Source of the DNA: JBBRHQ01 sp963725315
GTDB lineage: Bacteria; Actinomycetota; Thermoleophilia; Solirubrobacterales; 70-9
DNA length: 64,000 nt
Direction of reading: 5' to 3'
NCBI GenBank assembly: GCA_963725315.1
Contig: CAVRYA010000004.1
Coordinates: 496,001-560,000, forward strand
A program made the translations under genes and the position numbers. Numbering within the stretch: position 1 is the first letter of the stretch; each line of letters starts with the position of its first letter. This document shows, piece by piece, positions 42,301 through 50,168 of the stretch. The notes beneath the pieces are model-generated. The model was not told the origin of the DNA. It saw only the letters and a list, made by a program, of their open reading frames with translations, and made no database searches.

Positions 42301-42874
42301 CGCCCATGCGCCCGGCAAGGACCTCGCCGGTGTTGATCCCGACCCGCAGCAGGAAGGCGACGTCGCCCGGAAGCTGCTCGTTGATCCGCTCCATCTCGGC
42401 CTGCATGGCAAGCGCCGCGCGCACGGCCCGCTCGGGATCGTCCTCGTGCGCGACAGGGGCTCCGAACACGGCCATCACGTTGTCCCCGATGTACTTGTCG
42501 ATCGACCCCCCGAAGCGCTCGACCTGCTCGCCGAGGCGCTGCAGCGCGCTGTCGAGCATCGACTTGACGGCCTCCGGGTCCGTTCGCTCCGCCACGGCCG
42601 TGTAGCCGGAGAGGTCGGCGAACAGCACCGATACCTGGCGGCGCTCTTCCGGCGGCGGCTCTGCTGGGGCAGCGGAAGGCGGCTTCGGCGCCGCCGCGGG
42701 GGGCGGGGCCGCGGTACCGCCATCGACCCTGGTCCCGCACTCGACGCAGAACTTCGCTCCGGCCGGGAGCTCGGCCTCGCAGCTCGGGCAGCGGACCTCG
42801 AGCGTCGTCCCGCAGGACATGCAGAACCTGGCCCGCTCGGGGTTCTCCGTCCCGCAACTGGCGCAGGTTGCCAT
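39314..42874 (-). CDS. Class III adenylyl/guanylyl cyclase with zinc ribbons, ATPase and TPR domains
   Basis: A 1186-residue cytoplasmic signalling protein. Order: two zinc ribbons (CASCGTENPERARFCMSCG and CPSCEAELPAGAKFCVECG, residues 4-50), Pro/Ala linker, class III cyclase (about 82-255: VSVLFADLSGYTAVAERTDP with the first metal Asp, FGGSIDKYIGDNVMAVFGAP with the second, GEGYTVIGDTVNVAARLQAA), a STAND-like ATPase (IGRDDELRLLLSLTEQLE; Walker A VTVIGQAGVGKSRLLREL near 307; Walker B LLLAIEDIHWAD), then many TPR-like helices from about 650 to the end. This is a common actinobacterial design coupling ligand sensing to cAMP. TACCCT seven bases before ATG 42874 suggests a leaderless mRNA. Confidence 0.93.
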   Translation of the reverse strand: MATCASCGTENPERARFCMSCGTTLEVRCPSCEAELPAGAKFCVECGTRVDGGTAAPPPAAAPKPPSAAPAEPPPEERRQVSVLFADLSGYTAVAERTDPEAVKSMLDSALQRLGEQVERFGGSIDKYIGDNVMAVFGAPVAHEDDPERAVRAALAMQAEMERINEQLPGDVAFLLRVGINTGEVLAGRMGEGYTVIGDTVNVAARLQAAARPGSVTVGETTYRASREVVAYDELEPLTLKGKAQPVAAWEARAVLAERLTQRAAPRTATPLIGRDDELRLLLSLTEQLEREGRPHLVTVIGQAGVGKSRLLRELTERAAEFDPAPAVEVGECPPFGSGISYWALAEVLRAQFGIAGDEPADSAWEKLRSSVRALLGEDSGNEEAERIAATIAVVLGLEAPEGSGAADAEDPQRMRETLFSSIRTLTERMCAQRPLLLAIEDIHWADEGMLDLIEHLARWVRGPLLILCLARDELLDRRPDWGGGRRNATSVALEPLSADETEELVGSLYHGNGGDSGLVTRVAQRAGGNPLFAEEMVNRLNEPDADPEALPDSVHSVLAARLDSLPSFERRLLQYASVIGQNFWEGVLLRASGAEDREVSSALASLEQKELVIGGLSSRLAGEREYAFKHALIRDVAYGMLPKASRCRQHFAVGELIAGRVEEAGEGAVALVAEHYGRAATLGAESGIEAEEMRRISEPALQFAEAAGDAAAALYSNREALAHYRAARSLEGVIDEDSSARIGEKTGDVALRLGRVDEAISVWEECLAYHRRQEDLARVGDLHCKIGAAHWDKGEREASIEHYQRGIDLLKDGPPCIELVRLYEEAASLYMHTGDNMLAIYASEKALRLAERLGEAAAASRAHGIFGRVFGRIGDFEKARENLERSVELARDSDKREAVRALLTLGYHLEVSEADYRGAGAAYSEALDLAVEAGDIPSQVEVHAALAQLALYAAEWDAVERETEASAGLAEREGLTGKLCFPYVMRGALRWRAGEWKQAERSCRRAHELAEQVGRSEVAFSALRWLAAIQRDRGDYIDAELTLSRALDVCERAGLVAQSLEATAERAICLAQAGRAEQALEAAEGAGHLAERLHYPVGAAAAGEAAGATMADPAEGAVALAAACEAWEELGLPIDAARAEMLRARRLTEVDPEAARAAAEQVERRCIDLGIEHMAARAHELVPAA

Positions 42875-42881
42875 TGCGATC

Positions 42882-42887
42882 AGGGTA
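42882..42887 (-). promoter_or_regulatory. Leaderless-type -10 element (TACCCT) of cyclase gene
   Basis: On the minus strand TACCCT (42887-42882) is followed by seven bases and then ATG 42874. No SD is present. Confidence 0.5.
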
Positions 42888-42950
42888 CCGCCGCGGAACG
42901 CAACCTTTGGGCCGAATAGCGGCCCCTATCGTGCAGTTCGGCGACGCGGC

Positions 42951-43370
42951 TCAGCTGATCGGGATGTCCTCGACCCCGCGGTCGCTGCCCCGCGGAGGGG
43001 CGGGCGGTGCCTCGGCCTGTCGCACCAGGTAGGCGTCGATCAGTGCCCTGACCAGGGCGAGGGCGTCGCGCTGGATCGCCTCGAGCTGCTCGCGCAGCTC
43101 CGGCGACGCGCTCGCCCTGACCACCTCGGCTCCGCGGCAGATCGGGCACCACTCGAGGCAGACGTGATCCTCGTGTCCGGTCCCTGCGGCGGGCTCTCCG
43201 CCTGCGCCGGCGGCCTTTCCGTCGCCGCCGTTGCGTGACCCGTGGCGCCTCGCCTCGCCGTAGCGCTCCCAGAAGCGCTCGGCACCGGGGGACGGTCCGG
43301 GGCGGGGGGCCGTGGGGCCGGTTGCGGGGTCAGACCCGCTCGGGTTGGGCTCGTCGTGATGCTCGGACAT
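42951..43370 (-). CDS. Unknown protein with CxxxCPIC motif
   Basis: A 139-residue protein, acidic and Pro/Gly-rich for the first 65 residues, then a conserved-looking block HVCLEWCPICRGAEVVRASA followed by ELREQLEAIQRDALALVRAL. The three cysteines could bind zinc or a cluster. Its coding start overlaps the end of the ArsA-like gene by 41 bp, an unusually long overlap that implies coupling. No known function; association with ArsA suggests a role with its client proteins. Confidence 0.6.
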   Translation of the reverse strand: MSEHHDEPNPSGSDPATGPTAPRPGPSPGAERFWERYGEARRHGSRNGGDGKAAGAGGEPAAGTGHEDHVCLEWCPICRGAEVVRASASPELREQLEAIQRDALALVRALIDAYLVRQAEAPPAPPRGSDRGVEDIPIS

Positions 43371-44535
43371 CCTCGAAGCTGACCTTCAGGGTGCCGTTCT
43401 CGAAAGCTGCGCCGGAGGGCCGCGCTTCGGAGAGCGCGGAGGGGAGGATGATAGTCCGCTTCTCGCCGCCGACGGTGACGATCAGCTCGTCCCCGACCTT
43501 CTTCAGGTCGATGTCCGATTTCTCGGCGAAGGGGACGGCGAGGCGGAGGACGGCGGCGCCGTCGTCCATCGTCAGCTCCCGGGTCAGCTCGGTGTGGAGG
43601 ATCTCCTCGGGCTGCCCGGAGCCGAACAGCTCGGCCGCCAACCGGTCGAGCATCGCGGCGCCGACCACCTCCTGCTCGAAGTAGCGCGCCTCGAGCACCG
43701 GCACCGGCGCGAACCCCTCGCGCACCGAGAGCAGGTGCGCCCGCTGGCGCTCGCGCCAGCCCTCGAAGTAGCCGCCCGCGACGTCGTCGGGGAAGACGCG
43801 GTTGACGATCACGGCATCGGTCAGATAGCCGTAGAGGTTGAGGTAGGTGAAGGTCCGCTGCGCCTCGTTGATCACCATCCGGTCGGGGTTCATCACCAGG
43901 CGTATCGAGCAGTGCCGGCGGTCGCGCAGGATCGCGTTCATCGCGATCAGGTTGCGGGACAGCCGCCGGACCTCGTCGAAGACCTGCGGGCCGGGCAGCG
44001 GCAGGTCGAGGGTGCGGGCCAGGGGCCGCACCGCGCCGACCATCCGGCGCTCCCAGGGAAATACCTTCTCGATCCACCACTGGGCGATGTCGGGGAAACC
44101 GAGCAGCCGCAGCGTCTCCCCGGTCGGGGCGCAGTCGACGACGAGGGCATCGAAGCGCCCGCTCTCGGTGTGGCGCTTGATCTGAAGCAGCGAGAAGAGC
44201 TCGTCCATGCCGGGCGGGACGGTCAGCTCCTCGGCGCGGATCTGCTCGACGCCGCGGCTCGCCAGGAGCTTCGCCATCCAGTCCTGAACCGCGGTCCAGT
44301 TGGCCTCCATCTCGAGCTGGGCCCGCACCTCCTGCCCCCAGAGATTGACGCCGGCCGGGGTCGGCTCCGGCCCCAGCTCGACCTCGAGCGAGTCGGAGAG
44401 GCTGTGTGCCGGGTCGGTCGAGATGACCACGGTGCGCAATCCGGCCCTCGCGCACCGCCTCGCGGTTGCGGCGGCGACGCTGGTCTTGCCTACGCCGCCC
44501 TTGCCCGTGTAGAGGATCGTCCGGGGCGGGGGCAC
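43330..44535 (-). CDS. ArsA/Get3-like ATPase with C-terminal HSP20-like domain
   Basis: A 401-residue ATPase. The P-loop is ILYTGKGGVGKTSVAAATA near residue 10, followed by VISTDPAHSLSDSLEVELGP (switch I) and FDALVVDCAPTGETLRLLGF (switch II). The nucleotide domain ends near residue 320 and an HSP20-like beta domain follows (LRLAVPFAEKSDIDLKKVGD and VTVGGEKRTIILPSAL). This ArsA-HSP20 design is common in actinobacteria and cyanobacteria; the function is unknown but Get3-like membrane-protein targeting or a chaperone role is more likely than arsenite export, as no ArsB or ArsR is nearby. GTG 44535 is chosen: TAGGCT lies seven bases upstream (leaderless type). Confidence 0.85.
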   Translation of the reverse strand: MPPPRTILYTGKGGVGKTSVAAATARRCARAGLRTVVISTDPAHSLSDSLEVELGPEPTPAGVNLWGQEVRAQLEMEANWTAVQDWMAKLLASRGVEQIRAEELTVPPGMDELFSLLQIKRHTESGRFDALVVDCAPTGETLRLLGFPDIAQWWIEKVFPWERRMVGAVRPLARTLDLPLPGPQVFDEVRRLSRNLIAMNAILRDRRHCSIRLVMNPDRMVINEAQRTFTYLNLYGYLTDAVIVNRVFPDDVAGGYFEGWRERQRAHLLSVREGFAPVPVLEARYFEQEVVGAAMLDRLAAELFGSGQPEEILHTELTRELTMDDGAAVLRLAVPFAEKSDIDLKKVGDELIVTVGGEKRTIILPSALSEARPSGAAFENGTLKVSFEDVRASRRAQPERV

Positions 44536-44542
44536 CGGAGCG

Positions 44543-44548
44543 AGCCTA
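44543..44548 (-). promoter_or_regulatory. Leaderless-type -10 element (TAGGCT) of ArsA-like gene
   Basis: On the minus strand TAGGCT (44548-44543) is followed by seven bases and then GTG 44535. Confidence 0.45.
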
Positions 44549-44660
44549 GCGTCATCGTGGCCATCGGGCGGACCCGGAGCCGCCGTCGCGCTACTCTGAT
44601 GCCCCACGACCGCGCCGCGGCGCCGCAGGCAGCGCCCAGACCAACTTGGAGGCCACCCCC

Positions 44661-45707
44661 TTGAGCCGAATCCGCATCTTCTTCCTGCTCGCGACAACGC
44701 TGGCGCTCGCGACCGCCTTCGCGGCCTGCGGCGGGAGTAGCGACAGCGGCAGCAGCGACGTTCCGCCGCAGAAGGTCCTCGACCAGACCTTCTCCAACAA
44801 GAGCACCATCGACAGCGGCAAGATGGACGCTTCGCTGAAGCTCGAGGCGAGCGGCGATCAGAGCGGGAGCTTCCAGCTCGACCTCTCGGGGCCGTTCGAC
44901 AGCAACGGCTCCGGCGATGCCAAGTTCGACCTGACCGCGAAGGGAAGCGGCGACGTCTCCGGGCAGAGCCTCGACTTCGAGGCCGGGGCGATCTTCACCG
45001 GCGACGCCGGCTACATCAACTGGCAGGGCACCGACTACAAGCTCAGCTCGCAGCAGTACGCCTCGCTGAGCAAATCGTTCCACCAGTCCTCGAGCCAGAG
45101 CAACAGCCAGGGCAGCCTGCCCGGCCTCAAGGACTCCCTGGGCGACCTCACCAACGAGGGGGAGACCGATGTCGAGGGGACCAAGACCATCCACGTCTCC
45201 GGGAGCGTCGATCCGACCAAACTCAGCGACGCGATCCGCTCGGCGATCGAGCAGGGAGCGGGAGGCAGCGCCAGCCAGGCCCAGCTACAGCAGCTCCAGG
45301 GGGCGCTGCCCCAGCTCGACCAGGCCTCGAAGGCGATCAAGGACGCCAGCTTCGACGTCTACTCGGGGGTCGACGACCACCTGCTGCGAAAGCTCGACTT
45401 CAACCTCGACGTGGCGCCCCCGGCGGGCGGCGAGCTCAAGATCACCTTCGATCTGACGCTCAGCGACGTCAACCAGCCGCAGACCGTCTCGGCGCCGAGC
45501 AGCTCGGAGCCGCTCGACAACCTGCTGAGGCAGGCCGCGCCGCTCCTCGGCGCGCTCCAGGGGCAGGTCCCGCCCACGGCCCCGAGCACCGGCGGCAGCG
45601 GCGCGACGCCCGCCGCCCCCTCAGGCGGTGGCGCCAACGCAGCGATGCTGCAGTGCCTGCAGAACGCGACCACCGCGCAAGAGGTGCAGGCCTGCGCCTC
45701 GCAGTAG
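44661..45707 (+). CDS. Lipoprotein, LppX/LprG-like or DUF6612-type
   Basis: A 348-residue lipoprotein starting at TTG 44661, decided by GGAGG at 44648-44652 eight bases upstream (another in-frame TTG at 44646 overlaps that SD). Signal: RIRIFFLLATTLALATAF with lipobox FAAC. The mature region has repeated amphipathic strands (KMDASLKLEASGDQSGSFQL, KFDLTAKGSGDVSGQSLDFE, GAIFTGDAGYINWQGTDYKL) like the half-barrel of LppX/LprG lipid-binding lipoproteins, and a Pro/Gly/Ser-rich C-terminus with two Cys. Lipid binding is an inference from this pattern. Confidence 0.7.
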   Translation: MSRIRIFFLLATTLALATAFAACGGSSDSGSSDVPPQKVLDQTFSNKSTIDSGKMDASLKLEASGDQSGSFQLDLSGPFDSNGSGDAKFDLTAKGSGDVSGQSLDFEAGAIFTGDAGYINWQGTDYKLSSQQYASLSKSFHQSSSQSNSQGSLPGLKDSLGDLTNEGETDVEGTKTIHVSGSVDPTKLSDAIRSAIEQGAGGSASQAQLQQLQGALPQLDQASKAIKDASFDVYSGVDDHLLRKLDFNLDVAPPAGGELKITFDLTLSDVNQPQTVSAPSSSEPLDNLLRQAAPLLGALQGQVPPTAPSTGGSGATPAAPSGGGANAAMLQCLQNATTAQEVQACASQ

Positions 45708-45722
45708 CGCTGCGCTGAGCGC

Positions 45723-45750
45723 CGCGACCGCTCGTTCGCGAGCGGTCGCG
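45723..45750 (+). terminator. Perfect 12-bp hairpin with TTCG loop
   Basis: CGCGACCGCTCG (45723-45734), loop TTCG, CGAGCGGTCGCG (45739-45750). It lies just after the lipoprotein stop and has no U-run. Confidence 0.6.
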
Positions 45751-45773
45751 GGCAACCCGTAGGGTTCGCCGGG

Positions 45774-46913
45774 ATGGAGGCGAGACCACCCGTGAACCGG
45801 ATGCCGCCGCTCGACCGCAAGTTCTTCCTCAGCGCCCAGGGGCTGCCCTACCTGCTGGTGCCGCTGATCCCGGCGGCGGTGGTCATGGAGCTTGTCCACA
45901 GCCCGGCGGGAGCGATCTTCGTCGTCTCGGCGCTCGGGATCGTCCCCACCGCGGCGCTGATGGGCCGGGCGACGGAGGAGCTGGCGGCGCGCTCGGGGCC
46001 GGGGATCGGCGGGCTTCTCAACGTCACCTTTGGCAATGCGCCGGAGCTGATCATCGCCCTGTTCGCGCTCGGCTCGGGGCTGCACGAGGTGGTCAAGGCG
46101 TCGATCGTCGGCTCGATCATCGGCAACATCCTGCTCGTCCTCGGGGCCTCGATGCTGGTGGGCGGCCTTGGGCGCGATCACCAGGAGTTCGAGCCGCGAG
46201 GGGCGAGCGTGCAGTCTTCGATGCTGCTGCTGGCGGCGGCGGCGATGCTGATGCCGGCGATCTTCGAGCTGGTCGAGGGCAAGGGCCTTCCCTCCCCGAC
46301 TGAGGAGGTGATCAACTACAGCGGCACCGTCGAGCACCTCTCTCTCGCCGTGGCGATCATCCTGATCGGCACCTACCTGGCCGGGCTCGTCTTCTCGCTG
46401 AAGACCCATCGCGCCCTGTTCAACCCCGATTACGGTGAGGAGGAGACCTGGGGTTGGTCGGTGCGCACCTCTGTGGTGATGCTGGCGATCGCCGGCGTCC
46501 TGGTTGGGCTGATGTCGGAGGTCCTTGTCGGCTCGATCAGCGAGGCCTCGGAGTCGATCGGGCTATCGGAGTTCTTCATCGGCGCGATCGTCGTCGCGAT
46601 CGTCGGCAACGCAGCCGAGCATTGGGTCGCGGTGCTGGTGGCGAAGAAGGACAAGATGGACCTGGCGGTGAACATCGCCGTCGGCTCCAGCTCTCAGGTG
46701 GCGCTGTTCGTCGCCCCCGTCCTGGTGATCGCCTCGTTCTTCCTCGGGCCGCACCCGATGGCGCTCGTCTTCAACGGCTTCGAGCTGGGCGCCGTGCTGC
46801 TCGCCGTGCTGATCGCCAACTACACGACCCAGGACGGCCGCTCGAACTGGTTCGAGGGGGTGCAGCTGCTGGCCGTCTACGCGGTGGTCGGTCTCGCCTT
46901 CTTCTACGCCTAG
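45774..46913 (+). CDS. cax: Calcium/proton antiporter, CAX (ChaA) family
   Basis: A 379-residue CaCA-superfamily antiporter of the CAX type. The two alpha-repeats are NVTFGNAPELIIALFALGSG in the first half and AIVVAIVGNAAEHWVAVLVA in the second, each with the conserved acidic residue (GNAPE, GNAAE). The acidic linker between halves is short. Ten or eleven TM helices. TAGGGT eight bases before ATG 45774 suggests a leaderless or near-leaderless mRNA. A second, different CaCA antiporter follows 20 bp later in the same direction. Confidence 0.92.
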   Translation: MEARPPVNRMPPLDRKFFLSAQGLPYLLVPLIPAAVVMELVHSPAGAIFVVSALGIVPTAALMGRATEELAARSGPGIGGLLNVTFGNAPELIIALFALGSGLHEVVKASIVGSIIGNILLVLGASMLVGGLGRDHQEFEPRGASVQSSMLLLAAAAMLMPAIFELVEGKGLPSPTEEVINYSGTVEHLSLAVAIILIGTYLAGLVFSLKTHRALFNPDYGEEETWGWSVRTSVVMLAIAGVLVGLMSEVLVGSISEASESIGLSEFFIGAIVVAIVGNAAEHWVAVLVAKKDKMDLAVNIAVGSSSQVALFVAPVLVIASFFLGPHPMALVFNGFELGAVLLAVLIANYTTQDGRSNWFEGVQLLAVYAVVGLAFFYA

Positions 46914-46933
46914 GCGGGCGGGGCCGGGGTCGG

Positions 46934-47926
46934 ATGGATTACGTCCTCCTCGTCCTCAGCTTCGCCGTCATCCTCGCCGGGGCGCAGCTGTTCACCAACG
47001 CGGTCGAGTGGACGGGGCACCGGCTGGCGCTGGGGGAGGGGGCGGTCGGCAGCCTGCTGGCCGGTGTCGGCACGGCGATGCCCGAGACCCTGATCCCGAT
47101 CGTCGCCCTGCTCGGGGCCAAGGAGGGCAGCGAGAGCGTCGCCATCGGCGCGATCGTCGGCGCCCCCTTCCTGCTGGCGACGATCGCGATGGCCCTGGTG
47201 GGGATCTCGGCGCTCGCCTACCGTGGCCGCCGCCGCCAGCGGCGCCACCTCGCCGTCCACGCCGAGACGCTGGAGCGCGACCTCGCCTTCTTCGCCGCCT
47301 TCTACGCCCTCGGCCTCCTGCTCGGCTGGGGAGCTCCGCCAGAGTTGCGGCTCCCGGCCGGGATCGTCTTTCTCGGCGCCTACGCCGTATACGTGCGGAT
47401 GACCCTGGCCAGGGGTGGCGAGAAGCAGGCCGAGGAGACCCTGAGGGTGCTAATCCTGGACCCCCGCAACCGGAGGCGACCTCCGGGAGCGCTGATCGCG
47501 ATCCAGCTCCTGGTCGGGCTGGGGGCGATGGTCGGTGGCGCCCATCTGTTCGTCGAGGAGCTGCTGGGCGTCGCCGACCGGCTCGAGGTCGAGCCCCTGG
47601 TGCTCTCGCTCGTCCTCGCCCCGCTGGCGACGGAGCTGCCGGAGAAGGCCAACAGCTTCCTCTGGGTGAGGGAGGGCAAGGACGCCCTCGCCCTCGGCAA
47701 CATCACCGGGGCGATGGTCTTCCAGTCGACGATCCCGATCGCGATCGGGATCCTGATGACCAGCTGGGAGCTCGACCGCTTCGCCGTCCTCTCGATGGTC
47801 CTCGGCCTCGCCGGCGGCTTCGTCGCCTTCTGGGCCCTTCGCCTGCGAGGCCAGTTCAACGCCACCGCGATCGTTGCCTGGAGCGCCCTGTACGCCGCCT
47901 TCCTCGGCTTCGTGATCGCCAGCTGA
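46934..47926 (+). CDS. Sodium/calcium exchanger-type membrane protein (CaCA family)
   Basis: A 330-residue CaCA-superfamily protein distinct from the CAX upstream. It starts MDYVLLVLSFAVILAGAQLF and has alpha-repeat-like segments GVGTAMPETLIPIVALLGAK in the first half and LAPLATELPEKANSFLWVRE in the second; both retain the acidic residue (PET, LPE). The central loop is basic. The ATG at 46934 lies 20 bp after cax, with GGGCCGGGG nearby but no strong SD. Direction and ion (Ca, Na or other cations) cannot be read from the sequence. Confidence 0.87.
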   Translation: MDYVLLVLSFAVILAGAQLFTNAVEWTGHRLALGEGAVGSLLAGVGTAMPETLIPIVALLGAKEGSESVAIGAIVGAPFLLATIAMALVGISALAYRGRRRQRRHLAVHAETLERDLAFFAAFYALGLLLGWGAPPELRLPAGIVFLGAYAVYVRMTLARGGEKQAEETLRVLILDPRNRRRPPGALIAIQLLVGLGAMVGGAHLFVEELLGVADRLEVEPLVLSLVLAPLATELPEKANSFLWVREGKDALALGNITGAMVFQSTIPIAIGILMTSWELDRFAVLSMVLGLAGGFVAFWALRLRGQFNATAIVAWSALYAAFLGFVIAS

Positions 47927-47951
47927 GCGCGAACCCCGCCCGCGAAACGGG

Positions 47952-48494
47952 TCAGGGTGGCGCCCAGTCTCCGGCGCGGGCGACGTAGAGGAGGTGGGGC
48001 AGGTCGGCGTGCTCGATCGGATGATCGAGCTTCAAGCCCGACTTCTCCATCACCCGCAGCGAGGCGAGGTTCTCGGTCCAGGTGAAGCTGACCACACGCT
48101 GGAGGCCGGCCTCCGCGAAGGCGTAGCCGAGGGAGGCGATCGCCGCCTCCGTCGCGTAGCCGCGGCCCTGCTCGCCGACGGGCACGCTCCAGCCCACCTC
48201 CACCGCCGGCTCGCCTTCGACCGAGGTCCACATCAGGCCGATCCGGGCGACGAGCACGCCGCGATCGCGATCGCGCCAGTACCACCAGCCGTAGCCGTGC
48301 TCGGCCCAGTGATCGACGTTCTGCCGGTGGAAGAGCAGCGACTGCTCGGGGCTGCGGGGTCCTGCACCGGGTCCGGGGCCGGGCCAGTGCCAGCGCGCCA
48401 CCTCGGGGTCGGCGAACAGTCCGACCAGGAAGTCGAGGTGCTCCTCGGCGGCCGGCCGCTCGGCGTCGAGGCGTTCGGTGCGGGGGTCGCTCAC
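47952..48494 (-). CDS. GNAT acetyltransferase, RimJ/RimL-like
   Basis: A 180-residue GNAT protein. Landmarks: EVGWSVPVGEQGRGYATEAA (acetyl-CoA pyrophosphate loop GEQGRGYATEA), SLGYAFAEAGLQRVVSFTWT and ENLASLRVMEKSGLKL, the RimJ/RimL-type C-terminal helix and strand. GTG start at 48494, ten bases after the upstream MOSC stop. Substrate unknown; members modify protein N-termini or small amines. Confidence 0.87.
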   Translation of the reverse strand: MSDPRTERLDAERPAAEEHLDFLVGLFADPEVARWHWPGPGPGAGPRSPEQSLLFHRQNVDHWAEHGYGWWYWRDRDRGVLVARIGLMWTSVEGEPAVEVGWSVPVGEQGRGYATEAAIASLGYAFAEAGLQRVVSFTWTENLASLRVMEKSGLKLDHPIEHADLPHLLYVARAGDWAPP

Positions 48495-48504
48495 CGCCCC
48501 GGCG

Positions 48505-48990
48505 TCAGGCGGAGGCCGCTGGCTCGGGGGCGACGGCGTCGCCTACCCGGATGCTGCCACCGCGCAGGACCTCCGCGCAGAGGCCGGCCCGGTGGACCAG
48601 GCCGCGCATCACCCCCGGCTGGGTCAACCCCTCGAGGTGGTTGCAGGGCTCGCAGAGCTCGACGCCCTCGCACTCGACCTCGCCGACCCGGAAGCGCTTG
48701 CCGACCAGGTCGTTGAGCCCGATGCCGCGAGTGAGGACGTTGCGGCGCGATGCGGCCGGCGCCAGGGCGATCCCCTGCTCGGCCTCGAGCGCCTCCAGCG
48801 CCTCGGCCTCGATCAGGGTCAGGTCGTGGCCGGCGTCGCCGCCGCGCTGCTCCCTTCCCTCCGGGACGAAGTAACGGTCGCCGCGAATTCCCTTGCCGGG
48901 GATCACCTCGACCTCCTCTACCGGCTCGGGCAGCTGCTCGAACTCCGCCGAGATGAAGATCCCCTCGACGCTGCCGCCCGCCTCGCTCAT
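48505..48990 (-). CDS. MOSC domain protein
   Basis: A 161-residue MOSC-fold protein (molybdenum cofactor sulfurase C-terminal type). Landmarks: GKGIRGDRYF, HDLTLIEAEALEALE, ASRRNVLTRGIGLNDLVGKR and VELCEPCNHLEGLTQPGVMR with the conserved Cys in EPC. Free-standing MOSC proteins carry sulfur or bind molybdenum cofactor. Its ATG overlaps the stop of the peroxiredoxin gene (ATGA), so the two are coupled. Confidence 0.87.
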   Translation of the reverse strand: MSEAGGSVEGIFISAEFEQLPEPVEEVEVIPGKGIRGDRYFVPEGREQRGGDAGHDLTLIEAEALEALEAEQGIALAPAASRRNVLTRGIGLNDLVGKRFRVGEVECEGVELCEPCNHLEGLTQPGVMRGLVHRAGLCAEVLRGGSIRVGDAVAPEPAASA

Positions 48991-49461
48991 TCCGCTGCCG
49001 CCAGCTCGCCCAGCGCCCCGAGCACGACCTCGTCGTGCGTCTTCGGGGAGACCTTCGGGAAGACCCGGGCGATTGCCCCCTCACCGTCGATGATGAAGGT
49101 GGACCGCTGCACCCCCATGTAGGTCTTCCCGTAGTTCGACTTCTCGACCCAGGTCCCGTAGGCCTCGGCGACCGAGTGGTCTGTGTCGGCGAGCAGCGTG
49201 AAGTCGAGATCGCGCTTCTCGGCGAACTTCTTCACCGCGGCGACCTCGTCAGGGGAGACCCCGAGCACCCGGACGCCGGCGGCCTCGTAGTCGTCGCGGT
49301 GATCGCGGACCCCGCAGGCCTGGGTGGTGCAGCCCGGGGTGTCCGCCCGCGGGTAGAAATAGAGGACGACGGTCTGGCCGCGCAGGTCGGAGAGCCGCAC
49401 CGGGCTGCCCGTCCTGGTCCGGTAGCTCGAAGTCCGGAGCCGGGTTGCCCTCGACCAACAT
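48987..49461 (-). pseudogene. bcp: Thioredoxin-dependent peroxiredoxin (BCP type), one-base frameshift
   Basis: An atypical 2-Cys peroxiredoxin of the BCP/PrxQ type, about 157 residues after correction. From ATG 49461 the frame reads MLVEGNPAPDFELPDQDGQP, then breaks; the rest continues in another frame as VRLSDLRGQTVVLYFYPRAD, TPGCTTQACGVRDHRDDYEA (peroxidatic Cys in PGCTT, resolving Cys five residues later) to KTHDEVVLGALGELAAAE. One extra base in the GGG run at 49402-49404 explains it. The rest of the enzyme is intact, so a sequencing error is likely. Coupled to MOSC downstream. Confidence 0.83.
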
Positions 49462-49577
49462 CAGGAGGCTGAGTATGACAATCGGCTTGCCGGGGCTCCA
49501 CCAGGGAGCCCGGGCGACACCCCTGGTATAGGCTCGGCCCGTACGTTCGTCGGGGGTCGCAGGGGATCGGAGGAGAG

Positions 49578-50066
49578 ATGACTCGCATGCGGTTTGCAGT
49601 GGTGTCGGCCATGGTCATAGCCATTGTGGGCGTCTGCGCAGTGGCTGCCGCGGCGGCGATCAACCCCAGGACCGGCCTCTACGGAGGTACGGAGAACAAG
49701 TACCACCACGGCGAGGGGGCGGGCTATTTCAACGTGGCCGCCGGGGCGCGGGGAAAGAGGATCGTTCCGGCGAAGGGCTACGCCCACATCGTCGTCCCTA
49801 CCGATTTCATCTGCAAGTCCGGCGACATCACCGCTTCAAACGTGCTCAGGGCAAAGCGGATTTCGATCAAGAGCGGTGCGTTCGACTACAGCGGAACGCC
49901 CTTGGGCGCCGGCCAGGCCGGGCGGACGATCCGGGTCAGGGGAACCTGGAAGACCTCCACCAAGATCGTCGGATCCACCAGGACGAAAGGCGGCGGATGC
50001 AATCACACTGTCCGGTGGACGATGACGTCCCCGCCCCCGCCCCACTACGGTGGTCCGGGCGGTTAG
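49578..50066 (+). CDS. Secreted conserved protein, family shared with 52751-53233
   Basis: A 162-residue protein with a signal peptide (MRFAVVSAMVIAIVGVCAVA) and an SD (GGAGGAG) before ATG 49578. The mature domain has the pattern YHHGEGAGYFNV, RIVPAKGYAHIVVPTDFICK, SIKSGAFDYSG, VRGTWKTSTKIVGSTR and CNHTVRWTM, with two cysteines, matching the protein at 52751-53233 in order. The shared G-W, IVP and C-x-x-x-V-R-W elements suggest one small beta-rich extracellular domain. No named family recognised. Confidence 0.7.
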   Translation: MTRMRFAVVSAMVIAIVGVCAVAAAAAINPRTGLYGGTENKYHHGEGAGYFNVAAGARGKRIVPAKGYAHIVVPTDFICKSGDITASNVLRAKRISIKSGAFDYSGTPLGAGQAGRTIRVRGTWKTSTKIVGSTRTKGGGCNHTVRWTMTSPPPPHYGGPGG

Positions 50067-50168
50067 GCGCGGAGCCTGCGGCGGGTAGTGCTGGCGCGCG
50101 GTGCCACTCGGCACAAGCCCGGGAAGCGCTTGGGGGTGGAGACCTCGAAATTGGGGCTGGAAACGTCG

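Noticed and set aside
40148..42919. Plus-strand open frame of about 920 codons opposite the cyclase gene
   Set aside because: Low-complexity Arg/Ala/Gly/Leu/Asp translation with no family; the minus strand encodes an intact cyclase-ATPase-TPR protein.
43330..44535. Arsenite efflux ATPase
   Set aside because: The HSP20-like C-terminal domain, single ATPase unit and lack of ArsB/ArsR neighbours fit the uncharacterised ArsA-HSP20 group better.
50067..50168. A regulatory element between the secreted protein and S33 hydrolase genes
   Set aside because: No promoter, hairpin or repeat that stands out from the background.
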